Part shown: positions 32,521 through 42,398 of the stretch, piece by piece
How the letters are laid out: the number at the start of each line of letters is the position of its first letter
Numbering within the stretch: position 1 is the first letter of the stretch
Assembly (NCBI RefSeq): GCF_020819555.1
Contig: NZ_JAJHJB010000029.1
Coordinates: 1-64,000 of the forward strand
DNA length: 64,000 nucleotides
Direction: 5' to 3'
Source of the DNA: Pelosinus baikalensis
GTDB taxonomy: Bacteria > Bacillota > Negativicutes > DSM-13327
Notes under the pieces: model-generated
Database searches by the model: none
What the model was told of the DNA's origin: nothing
What the model saw: only the letters and a program-made list of their open reading frames with translations
Program-made: the position numbers and the translations under genes

Positions 32521-33810
32521 TTATACAATTACTTCCTGATTCTTAGGAACTTTAGGTCCATTTACGAAGAAAGCAACAGCTAATGCGCCTATCATTGCCA
32601 GACTTGCTGCCAACACAAATGCAGATGTATATTGACCAGTCGTTTGTACCAGCCATCCCGTTATTGATGGTCCCAGAATTCCGGAAACATTGGCCATTGC
32701 ATGAATAAATCCACTGGTTCCGCCAACTCTATCGCTTGGCACAATATCTTGGATAATAGCCCAATACGTTGTAGCCTGTAAATATAAAAAGCAAATACCT
32801 ACGGTCATTAGAGAAACTGCAGACACCACGTCATTAACAAAACCGGTTAAGCCAACACATATCGCAGCTAGCATCAGACAAGTCACTAAAACTACCTTTC
32901 TGGAAAAGAGCAATTTTCCTGTCTTCCTGTAGATATAGTCAATAATAATACTGCCAAGAAGTTGACCGATAGCTCCCGCTATCCATGGAATCATCGCCGC
33001 AAAACCCATTTCTTTAATACTCAGATGCCTTGCATCTACTAGATAGGTAGGAAACCATGTAAGAAAAAAGAATAGTGTATAATTATATCCAAACATCCCT
33101 AACAACAAAGCAAATATCCTCTTTTGCTTAATAATCGATATCAGTGAAACCTTAACTTGAGTTGAAGTCGTTGGCTCAGTACTTGATATTTCGATCCTGC
33201 CAGCATTTATTTCTGCTGCTTCTTCGTTAGAAACCATAGGATGGTCTTCTGGTTTATCAGCACTTACCTTCCACCATATTAATGCCCATATTAAACCAAT
33301 TGTCCCTAAAATAATGAAGGTTGCTTCCCACCCCCACGCCAACGAGGCAAATGCGACAATTGGAGCAGATAACGCTCCGCCAACGGGAGCCCCCCCATTA
33401 CAAATCCCAACTGCAGTCGCTCTTTCTTTGACAGGTATCCAATTGTTCATAGTCTTATTTGTGGTGGCGGTAATTGGCCCTTCACCAAAGCCAAAGAAAA
33501 GTCGGACGATAAGCAATGAAACAAAACTATATGCTCCTGCTGTTAGTCCACAAAAAAGCGACCAAACAACCATGGCCGAACCCATAACTTTCTTTGGTCC
33601 CACTTTATCTGAAAGATAACCGCCTACAAAATTAAAAAGGGCATAACCTACAAAAAAACTACTCAAAATCAACCCTGATTCAAATGGTGTCAGTTCAAAT
33701 CGTTTATTCAATATTGGTAAGGCAACTGACATGGCTGTTCTATCAACATAGTTTAGAGCATTACCTAGAAATAACATGAGTACAATGTTCCACCGATACT
33801 TTTTAAACAT
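32521..33810 (-). CDS. exuT: MFS hexuronate transporter
   Basis: 429-aa major facilitator of the anion:cation symporter family (ExuT/GudP-like) with about 12 hydrophobic segments. YVDRTAMSVALPILNKRFEL at the start, GYLSDKVGPKKVMG in the TM2-3 loop, FGFGEGPITATTNKTMNNWI and the central cytoplasmic loop fit the family. It is upstream of and close to uxaC, so it most likely imports glucuronate or galacturonate. AGGAGG precedes the ATG. Confidence 0.9.
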   Translation of the reverse strand: MFKKYRWNIVLMLFLGNALNYVDRTAMSVALPILNKRFELTPFESGLILSSFFVGYALFNFVGGYLSDKVGPKKVMGSAMVVWSLFCGLTAGAYSFVSLLIVRLFFGFGEGPITATTNKTMNNWIPVKERATAVGICNGGAPVGGALSAPIVAFASLAWGWEATFIILGTIGLIWALIWWKVSADKPEDHPMVSNEEAAEINAGRIEISSTEPTTSTQVKVSLISIIKQKRIFALLLGMFGYNYTLFFFLTWFPTYLVDARHLSIKEMGFAAMIPWIAGAIGQLLGSIIIDYIYRKTGKLLFSRKVVLVTCLMLAAICVGLTGFVNDVVSAVSLMTVGICFLYLQATTYWAIIQDIVPSDRVGGTSGFIHAMANVSGILGPSITGWLVQTTGQYTSAFVLAASLAMIGALAVAFFVNGPKVPKNQEVIV

Positions 33811-33960
33811 TTTTAAATCCCTCCTAATAATAATTCAGCAAATTTAATATGTTTGGATAAGTGTAAAGATTTTGTTTTTTCTCTTTATACTTACATACGA
33901 ATTAATAGCTAAGATAACTTATTAGATCACAAGTAAGAAAACAGGATACATACTCTATAA

Positions 33961-34004
33961 GATAAACCCAGAAGCGTATTTGAGCCGATGCTCCTGGGTT
34001 TATC
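33961..34004. terminator. Terminator after uxuB
   Basis: GATAAACCCAG.AGC pairs with GCT.CTGGGTTTATC. It lies 36 bp after the uxuB stop, ending the uxuAB transcript before the exuT promoter region. Confidence 0.75.
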
Positions 34005-34039
34005 TGCTATATACATCTTATATAATGATATGGAATTCT

Positions 34040-35659
34040 TTAATTCTTTAAATGTTTTTGTAAGGTAGCTTTTACAGCACCTGAGCCAGAAATCATTTCT
34101 TTAAAATAGCCTTCAATCTTCTCTCCTAGTCCAACGCTATAAAGATTTACACCAAATATTTCTTCATTGGAAAGTATCGGCTGCAAAGAATCTCCCACAG
34201 ATTCTACATCCCCTATTTTTATTCCTGAAATATAGGCTGTTAAGGTAGATAACAATGGATCAGAACTTAAGCTCATTTCATTATCTTGGTCATCAAGCCC
34301 CATCAAATACCTGCACCATCCGGCAATTACCAAAGGAATAAAGGTAAGGCTTGCTGGATCCAAATCGGCCCTTTCAGAGTACGCTTTGATTGTCTCGCCA
34401 AAACGTATTGCTACTTTTTGTGATGTGTCGGATGCAATCCGTTGTGGAGTATCGGGAATATAAGGATTAGGAAACCTTACTTCAATCACTTCTTTAATAA
34501 AAGCTTTTGGATCCACAATTTGTGGATTTATAACTACCGGCATACCTTCTTCATAGCCTATTTTTTCTACCAATTTTTTTAAAATAGGATCTTTCATCTC
34601 GTCGGCGATCAACGTATACCCTAACAAACAACCAAAAACTGCAAGAGAAGTATGCAGAGGATTTAGGCAGGTACACACCTTCATCTTCTCAACTCTATCT
34701 ACGGTCTGTCTATCAGTAAAGATCACGCCTACATGCTCTAGTGGCATACGTCCATTGGGAAACTTATCTTCTATTACTAAGTACTGAGGCTTTTCAGCAT
34801 TCACAAAAGGAGCGATAAATGTGTTTTTTGTTGTACAAAGAATATCTGTACTTCCAAAACCACTTTGATTCAATGTGTTTTTAACGCTTTCGGCAGGTCT
34901 AGGCGTAATTTTATCGATCATACTCCAGGGAAAAGATACTTTTTCTGGAGTATTTATATAGTTCAAAAATCCCTCTTCAACCAAACCTAGCTCAACCCAT
35001 TTTCTACAAATTGCTTCTACAGCACTATAAAGTTTATCTCCATTATGGGAACAGTTATCCATACTAACAAAAGCAATTCGCAGCTCTCCGTGTTGATAAC
35101 GTGTGTAAGCTAATGATGCAATTTTAGCCATAACACTTTTTGGATTTTCCGGTCCCTTATTCATATCTTCCTGAACATCGGCAGAATAATTTCCAGCCGC
35201 ATTCTTTAAACTATAACCTTTTTCTGTAATTGTAAAACTTGCTAACTGTAGCGAAGGTTTCGAAAAGATGGTTTGTATTCTCTGCCAGTCATTTGCTCTT
35301 GAGGGGTCTCCCACTAGACTTTCGCCTATGCTGCCAATAATTTTTTTATCCAAACTACCATCGGTATTCATAATAGCTAATAAACCTAAATTATCATAAG
35401 GAGTATATATTTCATCGATAATTTCACTATCATAGGTTTCCACTACAACAATTCCTGAATCTACTGTTCCTGAATTCAGAAGTGATTGTTGCAGCATAGC
35501 AATAAATCCTCTAAAGATATTGCCAGCCCCGAAGTGTACCCATGTAGGATTTTCTTTTGTCAAGGCGGTCATTTTCTCATGATTAAATTTCAAATTTTCT
35601 ATGCCCGCTTGTTCCCATAGGCTGGTATTTTTTATACTTTCTTTGTTTAGAACTAACAT
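34040..35659 (-). CDS. uxuB: Fructuronate reductase / mannitol dehydrogenase-family oxidoreductase
   Basis: 539-aa long-chain mannitol dehydrogenase-family protein reducing fructuronate to mannonate (tagaturonate reduction is possible). WVHFGAGNIFRGFIAMLQQS is the NAD-binding start. FVSMDNCSHNGDKLYSAVEA and PFPWSMIDKITPRP-like motif (SFPWSMIDKITPRPAESV) carry the family active-site signature. GAAAGGAG precedes the ATG; it follows uxuA after 22 bp. Confidence 0.9.
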   Translation of the reverse strand: MLVLNKESIKNTSLWEQAGIENLKFNHEKMTALTKENPTWVHFGAGNIFRGFIAMLQQSLLNSGTVDSGIVVVETYDSEIIDEIYTPYDNLGLLAIMNTDGSLDKKIIGSIGESLVGDPSRANDWQRIQTIFSKPSLQLASFTITEKGYSLKNAAGNYSADVQEDMNKGPENPKSVMAKIASLAYTRYQHGELRIAFVSMDNCSHNGDKLYSAVEAICRKWVELGLVEEGFLNYINTPEKVSFPWSMIDKITPRPAESVKNTLNQSGFGSTDILCTTKNTFIAPFVNAEKPQYLVIEDKFPNGRMPLEHVGVIFTDRQTVDRVEKMKVCTCLNPLHTSLAVFGCLLGYTLIADEMKDPILKKLVEKIGYEEGMPVVINPQIVDPKAFIKEVIEVRFPNPYIPDTPQRIASDTSQKVAIRFGETIKAYSERADLDPASLTFIPLVIAGWCRYLMGLDDQDNEMSLSSDPLLSTLTAYISGIKIGDVESVGDSLQPILSNEEIFGVNLYSVGLGEKIEGYFKEMISGSGAVKATLQKHLKN

Positions 35660-35681
35660 GAAAAAACTCCTTTCACTTTCA

Positions 35682-36752
35682 TTACTTACTCGCGCCTCTC
35701 ACAATAGCATCCCAAAGACCACACAAATAATTGGCCCCTAAGGCTCTATCATATAAGCCGTAACCCGGTCTGCCTTTTTCATCCCAGATCATCCGACCAT
35801 GATCAGGACGGATCGGTCCGGTAAAACCAATATCATAGAATGCCTTCATAATTTCATACATATCAAGGGAACCTTCATCAGCTTTGTGAGCCGTCTCATT
35901 GAAGATCCCAGGCTCATGAACTTGTACATTACGCACATGTCCAAAAGCAACCCGATCGCCGAAGTAGCGGATAATTTCAGGTATATTATTTTCTAGATTG
36001 GCTCCCAATGAACCACTGCATATAGTCAAACCATTGCTGGTGCTATCAACCATATCTACAATCCTTTTTAGATTTTTCTTGGAGGTTACAATTCTAGGAA
36101 GACCAAATACGGAATAAGGGGGATCATCAGGATGGATTGCCATTTTGATACCATATTCTTCTGCAGCAGGTACTACCGCTTTCAAGAAGTACTGCAAATG
36201 ACCAAACAGTTTTTCTTCATCAATATCTTTATATAAATCAAAAAGATGTTTTAACTCTTTTAAGCGCCATTCTTCCCAGCCTGGGAGCTCGAACCCATTG
36301 GAATTTGCCTGCATTTCTTCCACCAATTTTTGCGGATCTTTGCCTTGAATTAATCTAACATCAAAGTCTAAAGCAGTTGAACCATCTGAAAGTACTTTAG
36401 CCAAATCGGTTCGTGTCCAGTCAAATACTGGCATAAAATTATAGCAGACAACCTTCACTCCAGCCTGACCAAGGTGCTTTAACGAAGTGATGTAATTTTC
36501 AATATACTGATCTCGTGATGAAAGCCCCAACTTAATATCTTCATGAATATTAACACTTTCGATCGTTTCCAATAATAATCCCTGATCTTCGATCTCCTTC
36601 TTCAATGCAAGGATTTTATCTAATGGCCAAATTTCACCAACAGGAACATCAAATAATGCTCCTACTACTCCTTTCATCCCAGGAATTTGACGGATATTCT
36701 GTAAGGATATGGAATCATTTTCTTTGCCGTACCAACGAAATGACATAATCAT
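35682..36752 (-). CDS. uxuA: Mannonate dehydratase
   Basis: 356-aa TIM-barrel enzyme converting D-mannonate to KDG (Mn/Fe dependent). Recognised by MSFRWYGKENDSISLQNIRQ, the metal-ligand regions AIHPDDPPYSVFGLPRI and FGHVRNVQ, and IRPDHGRMIWDE near the end. The first ATG has AAAGGGGGT 12 bases upstream; the second (MSFRWYG) is a possible alternative start. It is the first gene of uxuAB and lies divergent in function but co-oriented with the GntR regulator upstream. Confidence 0.94.
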   Translation of the reverse strand: MIMSFRWYGKENDSISLQNIRQIPGMKGVVGALFDVPVGEIWPLDKILALKKEIEDQGLLLETIESVNIHEDIKLGLSSRDQYIENYITSLKHLGQAGVKVVCYNFMPVFDWTRTDLAKVLSDGSTALDFDVRLIQGKDPQKLVEEMQANSNGFELPGWEEWRLKELKHLFDLYKDIDEEKLFGHLQYFLKAVVPAAEEYGIKMAIHPDDPPYSVFGLPRIVTSKKNLKRIVDMVDSTSNGLTICSGSLGANLENNIPEIIRYFGDRVAFGHVRNVQVHEPGIFNETAHKADEGSLDMYEIMKAFYDIGFTGPIRPDHGRMIWDEKGRPGYGLYDRALGANYLCGLWDAIVRGASK

Positions 36753-37066
36753 TTACATTCGGACCCCCTTTGAAATTGAAATAGCAAACTGATTTCATTA
36801 ACTGCATCTGCAATGATATTAATGATAAATTCACCAAGTAACGAATTCATTAATGATATCTGCTTGTTAATCAGATATTATCATACTACCATACTAGTGT
36901 AAATACCATTTAACAGTATCTTTTAATAAAATCTGATTTTTAAGTTTTTTTTAGAACATTATTGCAATTAAATATAGCTGCCTAAAAGGCAAAAATCCTT
37001 TTAAGCAGCTATGTTGTGCAATACTTATAAAATTACAGAATGTGAATTCCTCTATCAAAACTAAAT
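36753..37066. promoter_or_regulatory. uxuA promoter region
   Basis: No gene. It contains a GntR terminator hairpin (36975-37011) and AT-rich DNA with ATACTA/TAGTGT half-sites (about 36891-36906). These resemble halves of the palindrome in front of the GntR gene and are plausible operators. Confidence 0.35.
36975..37011. terminator. Terminator after the GntR gene
   Basis: TAGCTGC.TAAAAGG pairs with CCTTTTA.GCAGCTA around a CAAAAAT loop; located 56 bp past the regulator stop codon. Confidence 0.7.
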
Positions 37067-37771
37067 TTATAGCAATGTCGATTGCTTTTGTTTAAAATAA
37101 TCAGCATAATCTCTATATAAATCCTGAATATCAAATTTCACTTTATTCAAGTGGCGGTCAATCGTCCGCATTCCCAAATCTACATCTTTTTCTTTAATCG
37201 CTAGAATCAGTTCCTTATGTTGCTTTAAGACGGGCGATACATCATACCCACCAGCCATATTTAACATTCTGACTCGATTATAATGTGTATTCATCTGCTG
37301 AATCATGGACCAAATCCGTGCCTTCTTGCAGCCTACAAAGATAATTTTATGCATTTCTTCATCTAGTTCATAAAACCGCAAATAGTTTTTTTCCTTAAAG
37401 CATAATTCTTGCAAAGCAATATTGGATTGAAGTTCAAAAAGCTTATCACTTGGAAAATCAACACAAGCCATAGCCATAACTGCTTTCTCAACCGTTTCGC
37501 GCAAAAACTTGGATTCCTCAACATTCTCAATATCAATAAGGGATACATATGTTCCTTTCTGTGGTAAAATATCGAGCAAATATTCCTGAGATAATTGGAT
37601 AAATGCTTCCCGAACTGGAGTTCGGCTTACATTTAATAACTGCGCTATGTCTTTTTCCGATAAAGCACTTCCTGGAATAAGTTTTAGTTCCATTATATTA
37701 AATTTTAAAAATCGATATACATATTCTCGCGTAGATTCACGAGGATTTTTTTCAATTATACTTACTTCCAT
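37067..37771 (-). CDS. GntR/FadR-subfamily regulator of uronate genes
   Basis: 234 aa. The N-terminal winged helix shows GSALSEKDIAQLLNVSRTPV followed by REAFIQLSQE. The C-terminal FCD ligand domain contains the metal/ligand His positions in ELDEEMHKIIF and KQHKELILAI. ATG at 37771 has GGAGG six bases upstream. Its location at the head of the uxu genes makes it the probable repressor (UxuR/ExuR-like), responding to a uronate intermediate. A palindrome lies directly in front of it. Confidence 0.85.
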   Translation of the reverse strand: MEVSIIEKNPRESTREYVYRFLKFNIMELKLIPGSALSEKDIAQLLNVSRTPVREAFIQLSQEYLLDILPQKGTYVSLIDIENVEESKFLRETVEKAVMAMACVDFPSDKLFELQSNIALQELCFKEKNYLRFYELDEEMHKIIFVGCKKARIWSMIQQMNTHYNRVRMLNMAGGYDVSPVLKQHKELILAIKEKDVDLGMRTIDRHLNKVKFDIQDLYRDYADYFKQKQSTLL

Positions 37772-37794
37772 AGTGTTCCTCCAAATTATCTTCA

Positions 37795-37822
37795 TTGATA
37801 TACTAATACATTAGTATATCAA
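37795..37822. promoter_or_regulatory. Palindromic operator candidate upstream of the GntR gene
   Basis: TTGATATACTAAT-AC-ATTAGTATATCAA is a 28-bp near-perfect palindrome, 24 bp before the GntR start codon. Position and symmetry suit GntR autoregulation. Confidence 0.6.
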
Positions 37823-37889
37823 TATTTCCTCTATATTTCCAGCTAAAATATAATGAAAGAAATATATAACAAGGCTTAAACGAAATCTT

Positions 37890-38612
37890 AACTAGACTAT
37901 TCCCGTCTGACTAAAAAGAAATACGATGCCAACAAGAGGTGCCATCAGCCCTCCAAAGACAAAAGACAAAACTCCAATAAGAGCTGATGCACTGCCTGCC
38001 GCTTTGCTTGATCCTGCATGGCCAAGGAAAAACTACTGGTACCAACAATCCCAACGCTGGAAACCACCACAAATAATGGCAGTAATATAGAGTAAAGTCC
38101 TCCCCCAATTAGGATCATAAGCAGCAGCAATCCCCCTCCTGCAAAAGAAAGCGTCAGCCCAGCAACCAAAAGTTTCTTCTCAGGAATTCGCCCTGCAAGT
38201 CGTCCTCTAATTTGTCCGGCAATAATGATGCCAATGCTGTTAATTCCAAAGAGCAAGCTAAACATCTGGGGTGAAACACCAAAAATGTTTTGCAGGATAA
38301 AAGGAGAACCAGAGATATAAGCAAACATGCCAGCCATTACAAAACCTTGTCCTAGTGCATATCCCATAAAAGTTCGATTTTTTATTAATTGACGAAAGGT
38401 AAGGATCGCTAAAAGGTCCCACAAATAATTGCCCCAAGGCAATCCCCAGCAGACACGACGTCAAACTCAACTGCGCTAAAGAGGTACTGGAATTTAGCTC
38501 AGTGACCAGATTCGGCAATGCAGGCAAATACATATCAATGGATAAAGGTCCAAAAGAAGCCAGCGCTCCTAAGAGAAACGCAATCCATAAGACAGAGGAT
38601 TTCCCCTTATTT
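37890..38612 (-). pseudogene. Bcr/CflA-type MFS drug transporter, broken
   Basis: The N-terminal part reads ALASFGPLSIDMYLPALPNL to LGIALGQLFVGPFSD, then jumps, with frameshift and loss of about 100 residues, to LTFRQLIKNRTFMGYALGQG. A second frameshift near 38005 separates SSFSLAMQDQAKR from GSASALIGVLSFVFGGLM, which runs to the natural C-terminus FLFSQTGIV. The start codon context is also damaged. It should be non-functional. Confidence 0.75.
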
Positions 38613-38739
38613 TTTATTACATTCTCCTGATAAATGAAATAGAATGAACCTCTGCCAATGTGATGATAGAGTTGATTGTTTTGTAGTATGAAAATGTATA
38701 AGTTTTAGGGATGAAGCACTTGAAAAGATTTTCTAATCT

Positions 38740-39309
38740 TTATACTATTACAGGTTTTATTATCCGGACCGGATTTCCGCCTGCGACCACATTGTCCGGA
38801 ATATTTTTGGTAACCACCGTACCGGAGGCTATTACGACATTATTCCCAATTGTAACACCGGGATTTATAATCGAACCACCGCCAAGCCAGACATTGTTCC
38901 CGATGGTCACCGGTTTACCATATTCCACGCCAGAATTTCTCTCATAAGGATCAAGCGGATGCGTTGCGGTGTAAATATGTACACCGGGTGCCATAAAACA
39001 GTTGTCACCAATGCATACTTCACATACATCCAGGATGACACAGTTAAAATTGGCATAAAAGTTTTCTCCCACATGAATGTTGTACCCGTAATCACAGCGA
39101 AAATCAGGCTCAACAAATAGTTCTGCCCCGGTTGATCCAAACAGCTGCTTTAACAGGTCGCCCCTTTTCTCCGACTCGGTTTCCAAGGTGTTATTAATCA
39201 AACGTGTTAGCTGCCTGGCGTTTCTCCTGTCTGCAATCAGTTCCGGATCCCAGGCACTATACATTTCGCCGTCAATCATTTTTTGTTTTTCCGTTTTTCC
39301 CTGCAACAT
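38740..39309 (-). CDS. maa: Maltose/galactoside O-acetyltransferase (hexapeptide repeat family)
   Basis: 189-aa acetyl-CoA-dependent sugar O-acetyltransferase. N-terminal MLQGKTEKQKMIDGEMYSAW matches the Maa/LacA start domain. The left-handed beta helix follows (FRCDYGYNIHVGENFYANFN) with the catalytic His in YTATHPLDPYERN, ending GNNVWLGGGSIINPGVTIG. ATG at 39309 is chosen because GGGGGAG lies upstream, although the frame is open for 46 more codons. Physiological acceptor unknown. Confidence 0.9.
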   Translation of the reverse strand: MLQGKTEKQKMIDGEMYSAWDPELIADRRNARQLTRLINNTLETESEKRGDLLKQLFGSTGAELFVEPDFRCDYGYNIHVGENFYANFNCVILDVCEVCIGDNCFMAPGVHIYTATHPLDPYERNSGVEYGKPVTIGNNVWLGGGSIINPGVTIGNNVVIASGTVVTKNIPDNVVAGGNPVRIIKPVIV

Positions 39310-40404
39310 GACTCTCCCCCTTTTATCCCATTCATTTGCCTGCCAGCAAATATGCCCTAGCTTCGTAGGGCTGCAGCATAATACGTTCAATAGCTTCATC
39401 GCAATATCTGGATCATCCACCAGAATTAAGCCATAGAAACCATGCACAATAACCAGATAGCATAACTCCCTGTGAAAATTAATTAAACGCTTAGCTTATT
39501 TATAGAGTATCATATATTCCATATTTTGTTATTTTTTTATTTCATCTCAGCCTTTGCTGGCATACAATTTCGCTCCAAATAAGCGTCTCAAGCTGTTCAT
39601 CCTTGACAGCAACCCACTAATATGAAGCTACGATCGAGTAGCCGGGAATTTTTCCACAGTTGCTTAAGTTTTAAAGATGCTTCAAGAAGTTATTCTACCT
39701 TATTGGATGCTGCTACCCAATTCCCTTGCGTTCGCTAAGCTTAAATGCCCTTTGATGTTTCCGTAATTCGCAAAGAATACCCTCAAGTTCCACCTAAGGT
39801 TGAATATTATTTATCTAAAAGAGGGCAATCCCTTATTCCCATATTGGATGTAATGTGCTTTTGGGGTCAGGAGAACCAATTATAGAATGTGTAATATTGA
39901 TTACATAAAAACACTCCACTTCTAATTTTCTTGACATTTCTGAACCAAGGATAATTACTCCATCATAGGTAATAATAACTTATATAGCAAAGGAAAATGC
40001 CAATAATAAATATTGACGGCAATACTCATCTTTCTGAGTTACTTCAGTCAGATGGGTTATTTATATTAATATCTGCTAAATGAGTGTCTGCTAGAATATT
40101 CATAAGTGACCAATTAGATTACCTTTACAAGAAAGGAATATTTATTTTTATTACCTTCATTGATATTCTATTACATCTTTTCCTTCAACTCAGTAAAATC
40201 GTCAGAGCGTGTGAAAAGCACTCTCTTTTTTTACAGTAAAGTGTCTTAATACGACCTTACTCATCACACAGTTTAGTGAACTCTCTAAATGCTATTTTTA
40301 AAGCGTCACCTTACTTTGTGATATAATGTAAACAGAAGGATTTCCTTATCGTCCGACGAAAACCAGGAAATAAAAGCAGTGAATAACGTACAAGGAGGCA
40401 TCAT
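39310..40404. other. Long gap with a decayed regulator
   Basis: No intact gene. The plus strand 39740-39885 contains an HxlR-regulator remnant (see separate entry). A terminator-like hairpin AGAGCGTG...CACTCTC followed by seven Ts is at about 40205-40239. The remainder is AT-rich and shows nothing recognisable. Confidence 0.5.
39740..39885 (+). pseudogene. HxlR-family regulator, C-terminal remnant
   Basis: The plus-strand frame reads DVSVIRKEYPQVPPKVEYYL then SKRGQSLIPILDVMCFWG before a stop. This is the conserved wing and C-terminus of HxlR-type winged-helix regulators (REVYPQVPPKVEY.LT..G.SL.PIL..L..WG). The first half of the gene is not recognisable in any frame. Confidence 0.65.
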
Positions 40405-41343
40405 ATGGGGCATCATCATGGTCATAGCCATGAAGGACCTCTTCATGGAAAAAACAACCGCACCGCACTCACAATATCACTGATCATCACCGCAGGTATC
40501 ATGGTTCTTGAATTTCTGGGGGGATTGTTTACAAATAGTCTTGCTTTGCTCTCTGATGCCGGACACATGCTCAGTGACACCACCTCGCTGGGATTAAGTC
40601 TGTTTGCAACTGTTTTGGCACTCAAACCGCCGTCACCCCAAAAAACCTATGGATTTTACCGTTTTGAAATACTGGCTGCTTTTTTCAATGGATTGACTTT
40701 ATTTATTATTGCCGGCTTGATTGTTTGGGAAGCCTACGGACGCTTTTTCGCACCGCCGTCAGTCAATAGTATCTACATGATCGCCATTGCTGCGATCGGC
40801 TTGCTTGCCAACTTATTAAGTGCCTTCGTATTGACGAAAAAGGGAAACATGGACAAGAGCATTAATCTCCGCAGTGCATATCTTCATATTCTTGGCGATG
40901 CCCTCGGCTCTGTCGGGGCCATAATCGCAGGGCTATTGATGTATTTCTTCTCCTGGTATACGGCTGATCCCATCATCAGCGTCATTGTTGCACTGTTAAT
41001 TCTACGAAGCGCGTGGGGTGTGATCAATGAATCGGTGAACATTCTGCTCGAAGGAACGCCTCCTACAATCAACTGGATGGAAGTAAGAGAATCTCTGCAA
41101 CGTATCGATGGCGTTCGTAATGTCCACGACCTGCACATCTGGACAATCACCTCCGGTCTCGACTCACTAAGCTGCCATCTGTTAATTGAAGGGAGCCAAG
41201 ACGCCCAAACCATCCTGCAGGAGGCAATCAGCATCATTCGCGACCAGTTTCAAATTAACCACACTACGATCCAAATTGAAATAGCAGACTTCAATCATGA
41301 AACATGCCTGCAGATAACTCCACCCCTCCATGCACGAACCTAA
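40405..41343 (+). CDS. czcD: CzcD-type cation diffusion facilitator
   Basis: 312-aa inner-membrane metal/proton antiporter exporting Zn2+, Co2+ or Cd2+. The His-rich start MGHHHGHSHEG, the transport-site motifs SDAGHMLSD (TM2) and HILGDALGS (TM5), six hydrophobic segments and a C-terminal cytoplasmic domain with VRNVHDLHIWTITSG are typical. AAGGAGG precedes the ATG. Monocistronic, with a strong terminator. Confidence 0.93.
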   Translation: MGHHHGHSHEGPLHGKNNRTALTISLIITAGIMVLEFLGGLFTNSLALLSDAGHMLSDTTSLGLSLFATVLALKPPSPQKTYGFYRFEILAAFFNGLTLFIIAGLIVWEAYGRFFAPPSVNSIYMIAIAAIGLLANLLSAFVLTKKGNMDKSINLRSAYLHILGDALGSVGAIIAGLLMYFFSWYTADPIISVIVALLILRSAWGVINESVNILLEGTPPTINWMEVRESLQRIDGVRNVHDLHIWTITSGLDSLSCHLLIEGSQDAQTILQEAISIIRDQFQINHTTIQIEIADFNHETCLQITPPLHART

Positions 41344-41346
41344 GGA

Positions 41347-41402
41347 CAATGTATATAAAAAGCCTTCCAGCGGTAACGCCGGAAGGCTTTTTATATACAT
41401 TG
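41347..41402. terminator. Terminator after czcD
   Basis: CAATGTATATAAAAAGCCTT continues into a GC-rich core and is mirrored perfectly to TTTTTATATACATTG; the loop is GGTAA. It is a very long stem (about 25 bp) with T-runs on both strands. Confidence 0.85.
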
Positions 41403-41568
41403 ACAAACAGACTCTACGTTTCCTAATTTTAGCATTTTTTATTAATACTTCATTTATTCTGTTATAACATGTACCATCATTAAACACTTTTTTCTTGTTT
41501 AATTTTCCATGAATTTTGACGATGACTTTTTGGAAGACTAAAAATAAAATCAAAGGAGGAGGATACGT

Positions 41569-42357
41569 ATGGAAAGAAAATTATCAAGACGAAAAACGCC
41601 CCGTGGAAAATATAAAAAATACGCTGCTGCTTTAGCAGGTGCTGCTATCATGGCAGGTGCTGCTGGTACTGCTCTTCCTGCTACCACTTATGCTTCTGAA
41701 AATCCTAATATTCATCCTATAAAAATAGAGCAAACCAAAGCAAGTGCCAGCTATGATACCAGATATAATGATAGTTCCCACTATAACACGAGGCAGAACA
41801 ACGGCTCCAGCTATGATACTCGGTATAATGGCAGTAATAACAAAAATGTTACTAGAGCAAGCAATGATGCCACCTACGCTCCCAGACATAATACCAGTGC
41901 TAGCTATGACACCCGCTATGATGGCGATGGTAGTAAATATGATACTAGATATCACAACAGAGACGGTAAATATGACACCCGGTATAATAATAGAAATGGC
42001 TGGCATAGACACAATCATAGCTGGCCCAGCTCTAATGACAACCGGGCATTGTACAAAGATGGTCAAATCTATTATAGCAGTGATAACAATCGCTATAATG
42101 ACTATTATGAATACGGCAATTACCAAACCAGCCCTATAACCGTTGCTAAAGATTCTGCAGCCAGATACGGATTTGACGCAAGCCGTGATTCTTTTTCCCT
42201 TCTTTCCCAATCAGGCAATCGGGCCACAGTCCAAGTGGTAAAACAAGATACCAATCAACGCTTTAAAATGGATCTTGTGAGAAGCCAAGACGGTGATTGG
42301 AATATTACTGGTGTACGTGGAACAGGCAATGCAAATTTAGCAGCAATGTACCGTTAA
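41569..42357 (+). CDS. Secreted low-complexity protein with YDTRYN repeats
   Basis: 262 aa. A basic N-terminus is followed by a hydrophobic signal segment (AAALAGAAIMAGAAGTAL, cleavage probably after YAS). Residues about 58-145 contain eight degenerate repeats around (S/K)YDTRYN-x-(S/N), with extra His and Asn. The last ~75 residues form a separate domain (ITVAKDSAARYGFDASRDSF, RATVQVVKQDTNQRFKMDL, DWNITGVRGTG) resembling small secreted ligand-binding or YcgL/PepSY-like folds only vaguely. AAGGAGGAGG precedes the ATG. Function unknown; surface or matrix role plausible. Confidence 0.75.
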   Translation: MERKLSRRKTPRGKYKKYAAALAGAAIMAGAAGTALPATTYASENPNIHPIKIEQTKASASYDTRYNDSSHYNTRQNNGSSYDTRYNGSNNKNVTRASNDATYAPRHNTSASYDTRYDGDGSKYDTRYHNRDGKYDTRYNNRNGWHRHNHSWPSSNDNRALYKDGQIYYSSDNNRYNDYYEYGNYQTSPITVAKDSAARYGFDASRDSFSLLSQSGNRATVQVVKQDTNQRFKMDLVRSQDGDWNITGVRGTGNANLAAMYR

Positions 42358-42398
42358 AATTCGGCACTTTCCCCTTTAACATCATAAAAGATATATAA

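Noticed and set aside
41632..42210. Long antisense frame (192 codons) and another plus-strand frame over the YDTRY gene
   Set aside because: Both are created by the codon periodicity of the YDTRY repeats (Ile/Val- and Met/Ile-rich shadows) and lack start signals.
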